Assembly (NCBI GenBank): GCA_910587295.1
Contig: CAJULP010000032.1
Location: forward strand, 1-54,953
Length of the DNA: 54,953 nucleotides
Direction: 5' to 3'
Source of the DNA: an uncultured Lachnospiraceae bacterium
Lineage (GTDB): Bacteria; Bacillota; Clostridia; Lachnospirales; Lachnospiraceae
Positions 7,273-16,535 of the stretch are shown here, one piece after another. Positions within the stretch are counted from its first letter, which is position 1. Each line of letters starts with the position of its first letter. The position numbers were made by a program, and so were the translations under genes. The notes under the pieces were generated by a model. That model was not told the origin of the DNA. It made no database searches and was given only the letters and a program-made list of their open reading frames with translations.

Positions 7273-7710
7273 CTATCTCTTCTCATCTACAAGGATTCCC
7301 GCTAATTCCCACGCCTTAGCGATCATGTCCAGAGACTTCTCTGGTGGGATTTCTTTGAGGACTTCTTTCGTCTCCTTGTCAACAATTTTAATGGTTACTC
7401 TGTTTGTCGCATCATGGATTCCGAAAATGGCTTCTGAGTTAGACATATTTTTGTTTAGTTTCTCGACCGCCTTTTTAACCTGGTCGCTTGACGCCTGCTG
7501 TTCAGCAGCCCCATTCTGGCCGCCTTCCTGTCCACTCCGGCTATCCTGTTTCTCCGTTTCTGCCACTTTGGCAGTTGTTGCATCATAAGCATTTACCTGC
7601 TCCGGTGTAGCAACATCCGTGTCCTCTACAACAGTTTTTTGCGCAGGCTTCGCCTGCTGCGTAGTCTGTGCCTGATATGTCATGGCACTGCTTAATGGTT
7701 CAATTGCCAT
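7273..7710 (-). CDS. flaG: FlaG family flagellar protein
   Basis: FlaG proteins affect filament length and are usually found beside fliD. The conserved C-terminal domain (about residues 75-145) has VEKLNKNMSNSEAIFGIHDAT, then IKIVDKETKEVLKEIPPEK and a closing helix. The first 70 residues are low-complexity, rich in Gln, Thr and Ala. I start at the ATG at 7708-7710, eight bases after GGAGG. An upstream in-frame GTG overlaps that ribosome site. It is the first gene of the operon, about 90 nt downstream of a sigma-28 promoter. Confidence 0.9.
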   Translation of the reverse strand: MAIEPLSSAMTYQAQTTQQAKPAQKTVVEDTDVATPEQVNAYDATTAKVAETEKQDSRSGQEGGQNGAAEQQASSDQVKKAVEKLNKNMSNSEAIFGIHDATNRVTIKIVDKETKEVLKEIPPEKSLDMIAKAWELAGILVDEKR

Positions 7711-7804
7711 TGTAATCACCTCCGTGTGATATCATGAATGTATTTCCGTACAAATGTACGAGATATTACTCCTGAACTTAGAGTTTTCCTGTCTTCATTA
7801 GTAT

Positions 7805-7831
7805 ATATCGGAAGTTCATATGAAAAATTTA
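7805..7831 (-). promoter_or_regulatory. Sigma-28 promoter of flaG-fliD-fliS operon
   Basis: The minus strand reads TAAA, 15 bases, then TCCGATAT, one base off the TAAA-N15-GCCGATAT consensus. Transcription would start near 7798, about 88 nt before the flaG ATG. The operon is thus a late, class 3-type flagellar unit like hag. Confidence 0.85.
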
Positions 7832-7852
7832 TAGATGATTCCTAAAAAGGAC

Positions 7853-8923
7853 TCAAATATCCTCTAATTCCCGAAGACGGTCAAGGGCCGGCCGGAAGCT
7901 GCCGCATCTCTTATAATGGGAAACTGCCGCCTCCCTCTCCCCAAGCACCTCATTGATGCAGCCCATATTAAAAATCGGGATAAAACTGTTAGCCCCTTCC
8001 GTCCGGGCCGTCTCAAAGGTGGTTGCTTTTAAAAACTCCGCCATGGCCTGGACTATCATCCCCTTCCGCAGATAAATAAGCCCCATCAGGCATACAAAGT
8101 CCGCCGTGCCCCCAAACTCTTCATATATGTTCTGAAACTGCAGCGCTTCGTCATACCGCTTGAGATGAAGAAGGGCATAGCCGTAGCCAATGACCATCAT
8201 CTGCACATATTCGGCCCTTGGATCCACATCGTACTCTAACCCTTTCCCATAGTAATAACAGGCTTTTTCATCATCCCGCAGCATATTGTAAGACTGGCCG
8301 ATCTGGAAATAAAGATACGGGTCATCCGGATTTTGTTCCAGCATTTTAAGAAGGAGCTCATTATTGCGGTCCGCCTTTTTCTTAAGTTCTTCCTCCGTGC
8401 CGTTATAGCCGCAGTGGTCCACCGTCAGGGGGATGGCGGTCCTTTGGAATGGAGAACCATCTATGGCCCGCACCTGTTCATGGATGATGGCTTCGTAATG
8501 GAAACGCTTCCTGTTAAAAAACCGTTCCACGTCATCCGTATAAATACTGTCCGTTCCGTTCTGGGCATAGTGGTTTTTCCGGGAAAGCATCCCCACCGAA
8601 TCCGGATATTGCCGGATCATCGCATCAAACCCCTTTGTGTCCAGATCAAGGATATATTCATCACAGTCCAATGCCAAGATCCAGTCATGGGAAGCGCAGG
8701 CTATAGAAAAATTTCTTGCCGCGCTAAAATCCCCGATCCAGTCGAAATGGAAAATCTGATCCGTGTATTTTCCGGCGATCTGCAGTGTGTTGTCCGTAGA
8801 ACCGGTATCCACCAGCACAAGCTCATAAGGATAGTTCCCAAAATGACGCTTTATGGCTGACAAAAATTTCTCCATATTTTTTTCTTCATTTTTCATAATG
8901 ACACAAATTGAAACAGGGGTCAT
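7853..8923 (-). CDS. Glycosyltransferase family 2 with C-terminal TPR domain
   Basis: A 356-residue cytoplasmic enzyme. The GT-A domain (1-200) opens with SICVIMKNEEKNM and carries LVDTGSTDNT, the DIL-type acceptor loop and the metal-binding LDCDEYI motif. From about 200 on it is a chain of tetratricopeptide-like helices (YLYFQIGQSYNMLRDDEKA, YGYALLHLKRYDEAL, GLIYLRKGM). GT2-TPR proteins of this type often glycosylate proteins, with the TPR part holding the acceptor. It overlaps the upstream CgeB-like gene by four bases (ATGA), so the two are translationally coupled. It lies between flaG and csrA, which points to flagellin as acceptor. Confidence 0.85.
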   Translation of the reverse strand: MTPVSICVIMKNEEKNMEKFLSAIKRHFGNYPYELVLVDTGSTDNTLQIAGKYTDQIFHFDWIGDFSAARNFSIACASHDWILALDCDEYILDLDTKGFDAMIRQYPDSVGMLSRKNHYAQNGTDSIYTDDVERFFNRKRFHYEAIIHEQVRAIDGSPFQRTAIPLTVDHCGYNGTEEELKKKADRNNELLLKMLEQNPDDPYLYFQIGQSYNMLRDDEKACYYYGKGLEYDVDPRAEYVQMMVIGYGYALLHLKRYDEALQFQNIYEEFGGTADFVCLMGLIYLRKGMIVQAMAEFLKATTFETARTEGANSFIPIFNMGCINEVLGEREAAVSHYKRCGSFRPALDRLRELEDI

Positions 8924-10110
8924 GGCATTTCCTTTCCGATGCAGTCTATCATTTCTTCAACTCTGTGTTTATAAGTATGGCAGTCCGCGGTCTTTTGAAA
9001 TCCGTTTTGGGCGATCGCTCTGCGCTCATCCTCATGGGCCAGATAATAGCCGATCTTGTCAAGAAGATCTTCCTTGCTTTCATAATAAACAAAATCCTCT
9101 CCCGGCACATAGCAGTCCTCAAAATCCGCCTGATAATTGGTGAGCAGAAAACCGCCTGCGCCAAGGATGTCAAAAGCCCGCAGGGGAATGCCGCTTTTGA
9201 TGCTCCGCAGCGTAATATTTAAATTGATCCTGGCATGTTTAAATACATACGGCGCCATATCATAGTAATCAACGGGCCCATGGTTGACCGCCCCCGGAAG
9301 CTTCAGCTTTTCATCCGGAGTATAAAGATCGTAAGCATACCTTTCTCCGATTGCCGTCAAAAATTCCGTCCGTTCCATTGCCGTGATCTGGCGGTTTATC
9401 ACATACTGGGCAAACAGGTATTCCACACTTTCCACACTGGTAGGATCCGGCTGCATGGGCAAAACCCGCACCATATCTTTGATAATGTCAGGAGGCAGCA
9501 GCTCCTGAATAAAATTATAGCCGTAGATCTGCTTCTGGGCTGCCATGATCCCTTCCAGATATCCTCTTGTATAAGCCGTGATCCCGGAAAGCCGCTGGTA
9601 AAACTGATGTTTTTCCGTATACAGCGACCCCACAAAGGCAATATCCGCCTGATTGCGCCATTTTCCGGTGCAAAACAGCTCCGTTCCTTTCGTTTCTTCC
9701 ATTTTTTTAAGCCGTGCGGTATTGGCCGCCAAAGGCAGATAATATATGGTATTGATCCCCGCATTATGGAACTCAAAATACACTTCTTTGTCAAAAACAA
9801 ACACATAATTGCCGGGGTAGGCGATGGTATAAGAATAAAGCATCACATACGGGCTGTCATAGACCCAGCAGACATAGCGCATGTCCGCCTTTTTGCAGGC
9901 AAGGGACACGATAGGGAAATAATTAAAAGAAAATAAAAAATCCGGGGAAAACTCCCGTATCATGGACACAAGTTTCTTTTCCTCTTCTTCATCATGATGC
10001 AGCTCCTTGTTTGAAAAAGGAACTGCCTTCACCTCATGGCCTAATTCCTTAAAAGCCGCAGCAATATCTTCATTTCCAAAGCTTTTCCATTCCAACATCA
10101 ATATCTTCAT
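8920..10110 (-). CDS. CgeB-like glycosyltransferase, second copy
   Basis: A 396-residue paralogue of the product of 2568-3785: N-terminal DUF3880-like half (LFSFNYFPIVSLACK, YVCWVYDSPYVMLYS, YYLPLAANTARL) and C-terminal GT-B half (LNITLRSIKSGIPLRAFDILG, GFLLTNYQADFED). The start at 10110 has AGGGGA seven bases upstream. A longer in-frame start would run into the csrA terminator. It forms a two-gene unit with the GT2-TPR gene. I see no sigma-28 box between the terminator and this start, so expression may come from read-through or from a promoter I could not recognise. A flagellin glycosylation role is inferred from position. Confidence 0.8.
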   Translation of the reverse strand: MKILMLEWKSFGNEDIAAAFKELGHEVKAVPFSNKELHHDEEEEKKLVSMIREFSPDFLFSFNYFPIVSLACKKADMRYVCWVYDSPYVMLYSYTIAYPGNYVFVFDKEVYFEFHNAGINTIYYLPLAANTARLKKMEETKGTELFCTGKWRNQADIAFVGSLYTEKHQFYQRLSGITAYTRGYLEGIMAAQKQIYGYNFIQELLPPDIIKDMVRVLPMQPDPTSVESVEYLFAQYVINRQITAMERTEFLTAIGERYAYDLYTPDEKLKLPGAVNHGPVDYYDMAPYVFKHARINLNITLRSIKSGIPLRAFDILGAGGFLLTNYQADFEDCYVPGEDFVYYESKEDLLDKIGYYLAHEDERRAIAQNGFQKTADCHTYKHRVEEMIDCIGKEMP

Positions 10111-10131
10111 AAGTAATCCCCTTATGTTAAC

Positions 10132-10160
10132 AAAAAGTGCTGCCATCCGGCAGCACTTTT
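10132..10160 (-). terminator. Terminator after csrA (looks bidirectional)
   Basis: A nine-base-pair stem (AGTGCTGCC with GGCAGCACT) has a four-base loop and TTTTTG following it on the minus strand, five bases or so after the csrA stop. The plus strand also has TTTT after the stem. It closes the flgM-to-csrA operon. Confidence 0.85.
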
Positions 10161-10163
10161 CTT

Positions 10164-10382
10164 CTAATTTAAAAGCTCTCTCAGAGCTTCCAGCCCATCC
10201 ATATTGACTGCATCCGCATTAGCATCCTGAATCTGTGCATAAACCTCTTTCCTGTATACCGGAACATCCTTCGGTGCGCTAATCCCCAGCTTTACCTGCT
10301 CCCCTTTAATTTCCAGCACGGTAACTTCTATATTGTTGTTGATGATAAGGGCCTCGTTTTTCTTTCTGGATAAAGCTAACAT
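10164..10382 (-). CDS. csrA: Carbon storage / flagellar translation regulator CsrA
   Basis: A 72-residue RNA-binding dimer. It has the family pattern MLALSRKKNEALIINNNIEV, the VKLGISAPKDVPVYRKEVY core and a slightly variable C-tail. In Firmicutes CsrA binds GGA motifs in the hag leader and blocks its translation, and FliW relieves this. The gene begins on the base after the fliW stop codon, with an AGGTGAG site inside the fliW end, so the antagonist pair is tightly coupled. It is the last gene before a terminator. The hag leader in this window has GGA in its ribosome site. Confidence 0.95.
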   Translation of the reverse strand: MLALSRKKNEALIINNNIEVTVLEIKGEQVKLGISAPKDVPVYRKEVYAQIQDANADAVNMDGLEALRELLN

Positions 10383-10838
10383 TTACTCACCTGCTTTCTT
10401 TGCATTTAGGATATCATAAATGGGGTATTTCACCGCATAAGCATCCCCTTCAATGATTACCTGACATGCTTTCTTTTCCGCCGCATTGATGATAAATGGC
10501 CCCCGAAGGTTTACGCTCATCTTCGTCAAGTCGCCCGGTACCGTCACGGTCACAAGTACCAGCATATCTTCCGATACCAGATCCCCAACAGGTTTCAGCA
10601 GTTCGTCATCCAGCTCCGGGTTATATTCCGGGCATACCAAAAGCGGATCCATCACCGGCATGGCAAATGCAGGTTCCTGCACGGATTGCAGCCAATGAAT
10701 TGCCCCAATCCCTTTTTCCTCATCATGGATAAGCGCAAAATCCGTCAAATAGGGAAAACCTATGATCCCTGATGGAAAATGGATGATCTTTTCTTCTAAT
10801 ATTTCAACTTCCCCGAATACTTTTGTTTTTATTTTCAT
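10383..10838 (-). CDS. fliW: Flagellar assembly factor FliW
   Basis: FliW binds either flagellin or CsrA and so links flagellin level to flagellin translation. The 151-residue product has the family features FGEVEILEEKIIHFPSGIIGFP, the FALI strand, PLLVCPEYNPEL and the C-terminal ADAYAVKYPIYDIL-like strand. I start at the ATG at 10836-10838, which has AGGAGAGG upstream. A longer in-frame start overlaps that site. It directly precedes csrA and follows flgL, the standard order. Confidence 0.93.
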   Translation of the reverse strand: MKIKTKVFGEVEILEEKIIHFPSGIIGFPYLTDFALIHDEEKGIGAIHWLQSVQEPAFAMPVMDPLLVCPEYNPELDDELLKPVGDLVSEDMLVLVTVTVPGDLTKMSVNLRGPFIINAAEKKACQVIIEGDAYAVKYPIYDILNAKKAGE

Positions 10839-10876
10839 ACCCTCTCCTGTCTGCACCATAGCACCTTAACCCTGCA

Positions 10877-12481
10877 TTATATATAATTCATCAGTGATGT
10901 CTGCATGATCTTTCCGGTTGCCATCAGCGCTGAATTGTAAGTAAACTCTGTGCTGGTAAGCTGGATCGCTACCTCGGCAATATCCACATCCTCGTTTTCA
11001 GACTGCAGAGTCTTAAAGGTGGTCTTCTGATCCATCAACCTGTTGCTGATCAGGTCAAGCCTCTGGCTCCTGGTTCCGTTGTCGGTGATCGCCACGTTTG
11101 TGTCATCCATATACTTCTGAGCTTTCGTGATCAACTTACCGAACATATTATGAACATTGTCGCGCTTATATTCATAAGACTTCTTGACTGCGTCAAGCTG
11201 CTTTTTCACATCATCGTAAGCCTTGTCTCCCTCTCCCTTGCCTTCTTCGGAAAGATTCCCCAAAACTTTCTCTAAATCTTTCACGCTGGCATTGATCTTT
11301 GCCAGATCATTTAATGCTCTCTCCATATCGTCCACATCCCTGTCAAGGCCATGGGTGAAGATTTCATCCGCAGTGGTATTGACCTGGATCTTCTGGTTAT
11401 AGCCTACATCATATTCGATGGTCTGCCTGTTCTTTTTTCCCTCAAGATATTCCTGATTATAATTAATTGTCTTATCATTGCCGGCATCATCCTTTGTGGT
11501 TCCCTTGCAGGCAAAGTAATGTTCCGGGCGCAGATCGCCCTTTTTCCATTCATCTTTCGTGTAGGTCACGCGGATTTCCGTCTCTGTACCGTTAATACCG
11601 GTAACGTCCTGCTCTAATTGGGAGTATGCCGCATCACTAAACAACATTTCCCCTGTTTCCGGAACAAAGATGGTCAAACTGTCACCGTTTTCATTTGCGG
11701 TTAACAGCTGCTGATAAGGATCCGGGTTATCGTTTACAGATACTTCCTTATCCGGCGTGATCGTCTTATTGACAGTGGTTCCGTCTGCCTCGACCAGTTC
11801 AATCTTTACGTCTGCCCCGCTCTTTAACTGATCGTAAGAAAGGCGCAGCCTGTGGATATCACCATTTTTGATATCCTGCTCTGTCTTATTATCATACTTC
11901 GGATCTCCATAATTATTCTGGTTGATCCCGTCCAGCCCTGCATTATCCGTATAATTAACGGTGTCAAACGCACCGATCTTCGTCTGCTCGGCAATCTCAT
12001 ACTTCGGGTAACCCTTAGGCTGCTCCTCCACCGTTTCCGTAAAGGATAAGGTGGTGTTGGTCCTATATCCGGTAAACACATAACGGCCGGCATAATCCAC
12101 GTTTGCGGTAGCATAAAATTCATTCTTTAAGGACTTCACCTGCTCTAAGATGATCTGCAGGTCTTCCACGCCTTTTTCCTTATTATCCGCCTTATTCGCT
12201 TCCGCGGATAAAGCCTTTAACACATCAGAAACTGTGCTGAGCGCCTTCCCTGTCACATCCAGCCAGCTTTCCGCATCCGGAGCGTTCTTCTCATAAAACT
12301 GGGTCAGCTCGGAAACATTCGTGCGGAGACGAAGGGCCCTGATCGCGATCACCGGGTCATCGGAAGGTCTGGTGATCTTTTTCTGGGTAGACATCATGGT
12401 ACTCATTTTATCCTGGAGCAATTTATTGTTGTTAATGTTATACAGGGAATTATTCTGCATAATCTTGTTAGTCATTCTCAT
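10877..12481 (-). CDS. flgL: Hook-filament junction protein FlgL (HAP3)
   Basis: FlgL joins FlgK to the filament. The N-terminus MRMTNKIMQNNSLYNINNNK and the KKITRPSDDPVIAIRALRLR segment are typical. The C-terminal helix has AEVAIQLTSTEFTYNSALMATGK. At 534 residues it is much longer than the roughly 300 of Bacillus FlgL. A beta-rich insert of about 230 residues sits between the two helical ends (about 130-390). AAGGAGG lies nine bases before the start. It follows the second flgK by 27 bases. Confidence 0.93.
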   Translation of the reverse strand: MRMTNKIMQNNSLYNINNNKLLQDKMSTMMSTQKKITRPSDDPVIAIRALRLRTNVSELTQFYEKNAPDAESWLDVTGKALSTVSDVLKALSAEANKADNKEKGVEDLQIILEQVKSLKNEFYATANVDYAGRYVFTGYRTNTTLSFTETVEEQPKGYPKYEIAEQTKIGAFDTVNYTDNAGLDGINQNNYGDPKYDNKTEQDIKNGDIHRLRLSYDQLKSGADVKIELVEADGTTVNKTITPDKEVSVNDNPDPYQQLLTANENGDSLTIFVPETGEMLFSDAAYSQLEQDVTGINGTETEIRVTYTKDEWKKGDLRPEHYFACKGTTKDDAGNDKTINYNQEYLEGKKNRQTIEYDVGYNQKIQVNTTADEIFTHGLDRDVDDMERALNDLAKINASVKDLEKVLGNLSEEGKGEGDKAYDDVKKQLDAVKKSYEYKRDNVHNMFGKLITKAQKYMDDTNVAITDNGTRSQRLDLISNRLMDQKTTFKTLQSENEDVDIAEVAIQLTSTEFTYNSALMATGKIMQTSLMNYI

Positions 12482-12508
12482 AAATTCCGTCCTCCTTCAT
12501 TCAACTTC

Positions 12509-14347
12509 CTATACCCCTGTACGCAGGATAAGCTGGTCATAAACCTCTGTCAGCGTCTGGATCATCTTGGACGCCAACGTATAGGAATTCTGATATTTCA
12601 CCAGGCTTACCGCTTCCTCATCTTCATCCACGCCGGAAATAGAATTTCTCTGGTTATCAATACTGTTTTGAAGCCCTCTGTAGGTATTATAAAAGGTGTT
12701 TGCGTGGCTGGCATTTAAAGCAATATCCGAAAGGATCATCTCCAGCATCTGGTCTGCGCTGCCGTTGCGGAAGCTGAACTTTTCCTTACTGGTAAGGAGC
12801 GTGATCATCTCAAAAATCTTTCCGCACTCTTCCACACCTACATCCACACTGGTCCTGGTTCCTAAGAGCCCTGCATCCTTGATCAAGTCCGCATTGATGG
12901 TAAAATTCCCCGCCGTCAGTTTATAATAATCGTACCCGATCACCGTTCCTGCCGCGTCTTTTATCAGGAAATCATCCGCGGTATACTCCGTGCCGTTTCC
13001 GGAAGAACCGGTAAAAAAGATGCATCCCAGCTCGTCATAGGCGTTGGTGCCGCTCATGAAAATCTTGTTGACTTCTGCCGCAAACCCACGGATCCAGGCA
13101 TTCATCTGCTCCATGTAATAGGGGATACCCTGATACCGAATCTCCGCCTCGGTCTTTGCGTCCTTGCCAACCAGTGTACCATCAATAGTCTCTGACTGAT
13201 CCATGGTAAATGTATATTCATCCGGCTCTTTAAACTCCCAACTGTCATAATGGAACAACTTATTTCCAATATTGATGATACCGCCGGTATCGGACAGCGT
13301 ACATTCAATCATGCTCTTAAGGTACTCCGCATCCACTTTGATTGTCACCTTAGCGTTATCCGTTCCCGTTGCGGGAGTCACCGAATCTACTTTACCCTTG
13401 AAATTGGCGCCATTATTCCCATCCCGGAGTTCTACAAGTCCTTTCAGCTTACCATCCATGGATGCGTTCACCAGACTGAACTCGTTGCCATTTTCCCATT
13501 TAATACGGTACAGGCCGTCAGCGTCCGTCTGGTTAACTTTCTCATCCGTAGCCCTTGCCTCATAGGTCAACTGGTTGTATTCACTTCCATCCACCAGCGT
13601 CTGGCCGCCGGCAATCCTTACAATATACCTGTGCCCGCCGGTCTCGCGGTCGGGATTGTTCTGGTCGATGACCGGGTATTCGTCAACGCTTACATCCACG
13701 ATCTCCGAAAGCTCATCAATCAATAAATCCCTCTGGTCGCGCAGGTTGTTGGCCGTTGTGCCGGAAAGCTCGATCACATTGATCTGCTTATCTAAAGTAG
13801 CAATCTTCTGGGCAATGGAATTGATCCTGTCAACATTCTGCTTGATCTCCAGATTAATATCCTTTTGCAGCTCCTGCAGGTTCCCGTACATATTGTTAAA
13901 GTAATCCGTTAACGCCTTTGCGGAAGCAATAAACTGCTGCTTGGACTCGTCACTGCTGGAATTAGTGGGCACAGACTGGAGGGCATTACTGAATTTATTA
14001 AATATAGTCTTAAACCCGCTGCTGCCGTCATCATTAAAATAATCTTCAATCGTACGCATATAATACTGCTTTGCGGTGTAATTGCCAAGTTTCGCATTGT
14101 TATCCCAATACTTGATATCATAAAACGTATCCCTGACACGCTCAATTGCAATGGTCTCCACACCGGCGCCGGCACACCCGTACTTAGCAAACACTCTGAG
14201 CGCATTTGCAGCCTGCTGGGTCACCACCTGTCGGCTATAACCAATGGTCTGAGAATTGGATATATTGTTTGCCGTCGTATTTAAAGCCGCATTGGAGGCA
14301 CGAAGCCCGGAACCGGCAATATTTAAACCAAAAAATTGTGATGGCAT
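12509..14347 (-). CDS. flgK: Hook-associated protein FlgK, second paralogue
   Basis: A 612-residue FlgK family protein. The N-terminal rod-type motif is NIAGSGLRASNAALNTTANNIS with SQTIGYSRQVV. The C-terminal end has VSLVKYQNSYTLASKMIQTLTEVYDQLI. It is clearly divergent from the FlgK encoded just upstream (14364-15983), sharing the ends but not the middle. FlgK normally forms one ring at the hook-filament junction, so two tandem copies may build a two-layer junction or serve alternative filaments. AAGGGAG lies before the ATG. Confidence 0.9.
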   Translation of the reverse strand: MPSQFFGLNIAGSGLRASNAALNTTANNISNSQTIGYSRQVVTQQAANALRVFAKYGCAGAGVETIAIERVRDTFYDIKYWDNNAKLGNYTAKQYYMRTIEDYFNDDGSSGFKTIFNKFSNALQSVPTNSSSDESKQQFIASAKALTDYFNNMYGNLQELQKDINLEIKQNVDRINSIAQKIATLDKQINVIELSGTTANNLRDQRDLLIDELSEIVDVSVDEYPVIDQNNPDRETGGHRYIVRIAGGQTLVDGSEYNQLTYEARATDEKVNQTDADGLYRIKWENGNEFSLVNASMDGKLKGLVELRDGNNGANFKGKVDSVTPATGTDNAKVTIKVDAEYLKSMIECTLSDTGGIINIGNKLFHYDSWEFKEPDEYTFTMDQSETIDGTLVGKDAKTEAEIRYQGIPYYMEQMNAWIRGFAAEVNKIFMSGTNAYDELGCIFFTGSSGNGTEYTADDFLIKDAAGTVIGYDYYKLTAGNFTINADLIKDAGLLGTRTSVDVGVEECGKIFEMITLLTSKEKFSFRNGSADQMLEMILSDIALNASHANTFYNTYRGLQNSIDNQRNSISGVDEDEEAVSLVKYQNSYTLASKMIQTLTEVYDQLILRTGV

Positions 14348-14363
14348 TCGTCTTTCTCCCTTC

Positions 14364-15983
14364 TTATCTGCCTAACGTACTGATAACATGTTCTAACAAT
14401 TCACTGATCACGTTGATGTAACGGCTGGAAGCATTGTACGCATTCTGGAACATGATCATATTGCTCAGCTCGTCATCTGAGGAAACCCCTAAGATCTGCT
14501 CTCTGGCCGCCGCTATATTTTCCACTTCCATCTGCTGCGTTTCGCTGATCCCGCGGAGCACATCGCCGGTATTCCCCACCTGGATGATCAGGTTATTGTA
14601 ATAATTGATAAAGTTCGTAGTCGCCTTTACATTAGGATTCAGGCTAAGCTCATCATCCTTCATAAAAAGATCTTTTAACGCGTCTGCGGTCTCCTGGTCT
14701 ATCTTCCCGTCATCCTTGATAAAGCCAAGAAGTGACGGCGACTGCTTTAACGCCTCATCAATCATGATATTGCCCACACTGAACATCGGATAATCCGGAT
14801 CATTGGGGTCACCTTTTATCACTTTAAATATCTGATACGGATCACCGTTAGGATCCCTCATGTAAGTGGAATCCGGATTTTCTTTGGTGGCGTTTTCCGC
14901 CGCCGTTTTGAAGATCTCGTTGATCCCGGTAGTGACCTTGTTGATCAACTGGTCAAATTCCGCCTGCACGTTCATGATGATGGACTGTGATATCTCCTTA
15001 TCATAAACATCCGGATCCATGTCCTTGTATGTGGCTCTTCTGTCACCTCTTGCAAGGAGCATTGCCTTTAACGCCCCGATATCCGTATTGGTATCCGTGG
15101 AAATCTCCAGATCCAGATTGAAAAGCTTCGCACTTTCAATGCTGACCACATTTCCGGCCGCATCCCGGTCCGCAAGCTGGGGCCAATAAGGAGTATAAAA
15201 CCCGGTAGAGGGGTCGACATCTAATTCTATCTTATTCGCCGAATCGGAATTGACAAAATCATTTTCTTCAATCCGGACAATCGCATTGCCATACACATCA
15301 TATTTCACGCTGATCTTCGCCATGGCCGACAGTTCATCAATCAGCTGGTTCCTCTCATCCTGCAGGTCATTTGCGTGTTCCCGCTTGCCGGATTCAATCT
15401 TTAAAATCTCTTTGTTTAACTCCGCAATTCTCTCTCCATAAGCATTGATGGTATTAACCTGTTTTGAAATCTTATAATTCAGGTCATCCTGATACTCACA
15501 AAGTCCGGTATATACGGCATCCGCACGGCTTAAAAACTCGTTACAACGCTGGATAAACACTCCCTGGTTTACGGCATTTTCAGGGTGCTTTGCCAGTTCC
15601 TGCACGGATTTCCACAAATTGTCAATGGCTTCGCCAAAGGATTCGCCCTGAAGCTCCTGGAACAAATCCTCAACGCCTTCCACAGTAGAAGTCCACGAAT
15701 CATAAAATGCGCTCCGCCCTGACTCGCGGCGGTAATTTTTATCAAGGAAAACATCTCTGATCTGTTTTACACGTGTATAATTTACACCCAGACCGGTCTG
15801 CTGATAGGAGATCGCAGATCCGTTTTTGGATATGGTTTTATAAAAACGGGTTCCCTGCTGCACCTGCTGCCTGGTATACCCGATGGTGTCGATATTAGAC
15901 ATATTATGACCAGTGGTATTTAACGCATTCTGGCTGGTCTGCAGCCCACTGGTTCCAATATATAAGCTTCCCATTAAAGACAT
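14364..15983 (-). CDS. flgK: Hook-associated protein FlgK, first paralogue
   Basis: A 539-residue HAP1. It starts MSLMGSLYIGTSGLQTSQNA and continues with LNTTGHNMSNIDTIGYTRQQV (the FlgK/FlgE N-terminal helix). It ends LSNMIMFQNAYNASSRYINVISELLEHV. The start at 15983 is preceded by GGAGG with ten-base spacing. A longer in-frame start overlaps this site. It lies between flgN, its likely chaperone, and the second flgK gene. Confidence 0.93.
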   Translation of the reverse strand: MSLMGSLYIGTSGLQTSQNALNTTGHNMSNIDTIGYTRQQVQQGTRFYKTISKNGSAISYQQTGLGVNYTRVKQIRDVFLDKNYRRESGRSAFYDSWTSTVEGVEDLFQELQGESFGEAIDNLWKSVQELAKHPENAVNQGVFIQRCNEFLSRADAVYTGLCEYQDDLNYKISKQVNTINAYGERIAELNKEILKIESGKREHANDLQDERNQLIDELSAMAKISVKYDVYGNAIVRIEENDFVNSDSANKIELDVDPSTGFYTPYWPQLADRDAAGNVVSIESAKLFNLDLEISTDTNTDIGALKAMLLARGDRRATYKDMDPDVYDKEISQSIIMNVQAEFDQLINKVTTGINEIFKTAAENATKENPDSTYMRDPNGDPYQIFKVIKGDPNDPDYPMFSVGNIMIDEALKQSPSLLGFIKDDGKIDQETADALKDLFMKDDELSLNPNVKATTNFINYYNNLIIQVGNTGDVLRGISETQQMEVENIAAAREQILGVSSDDELSNMIMFQNAYNASSRYINVISELLEHVISTLGR

Positions 15984-16012
15984 AATTCCTGTACCTCCAT
16001 TTTCCAAAAGGA

Positions 16013-16531
16013 TTATTGCTTGGCATCAAAGCCGTTCGGCTTTATTATCATATGCTCGCCCGTATTGTAAGCGCCCTTATTATAGTTAGCCGTTTCAGGC
16101 GCCGCCTTTAGCGACTGTAACATATTCATATCAAACTCCACCATCTCCAGCGCATTTTCAATCAGGACCTTATTCTGCATATTGACCCTCTTTACCTCAT
16201 GCACCGCACTGCGGAGCCTGTCATGGACTCTAGCCAGCTTTTGCTGCTCCTGTGGCCTGGCGTCTAACATTTCTACCAGATCCGCAAGCATCAGCGTGTT
16301 AACATCCTTGTTGATTACAATGGCGATATCAGTAAACACTTCCTGTCTCTTCTTTTCTAAACGGTTGATCTTACTGACAACGTTCTGTTCTTCATCCGTG
16401 ATCTTGGCTAATTCCTCTGTATTACCGGCTACGATGACCGATGTTTTTCTTGTAGATAATCCCAGCAAGTCTTCATATTCCGCACTTTCCAAGTCCAGTA
16501 CTTCAATCAGATTTTCCATTAAACTTGCCAC
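16013..16531 (-). CDS. flgN: FlgN-type chaperone of hook-associated proteins
   Basis: A 172-residue helical protein, the expected size and place for FlgN, which binds FlgK and FlgL before export. The helices include MENLIEVLDLESAEYEDLLGLSTRKTSVIVAGNTEELAKI, a typical FlgN opening, written here only to show the EYxxLLxLSxxKxxxIxxxNxxEL pattern in short. I use the GTG at 16529-16531 as start because GAGGT lies six bases upstream; the next ATG is 12 bases further on. It sits between flgM and flgK. Confidence 0.85.
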   Translation of the reverse strand: MASLMENLIEVLDLESAEYEDLLGLSTRKTSVIVAGNTEELAKITDEEQNVVSKINRLEKKRQEVFTDIAIVINKDVNTLMLADLVEMLDARPQEQQKLARVHDRLRSAVHEVKRVNMQNKVLIENALEMVEFDMNMLQSLKAAPETANYNKGAYNTGEHMIIKPNGFDAKQ

Positions 16532-16535
16532 GGGA

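Noticed and set aside
9235..9936. Plus-strand open frame of 233 codons
   Set aside because: Antisense to the CgeB-like gene, which has clear family motifs and a ribosome site.
13250..13726. Plus-strand open frame of 158 codons
   Set aside because: Antisense to flgK; no motif or ribosome site.
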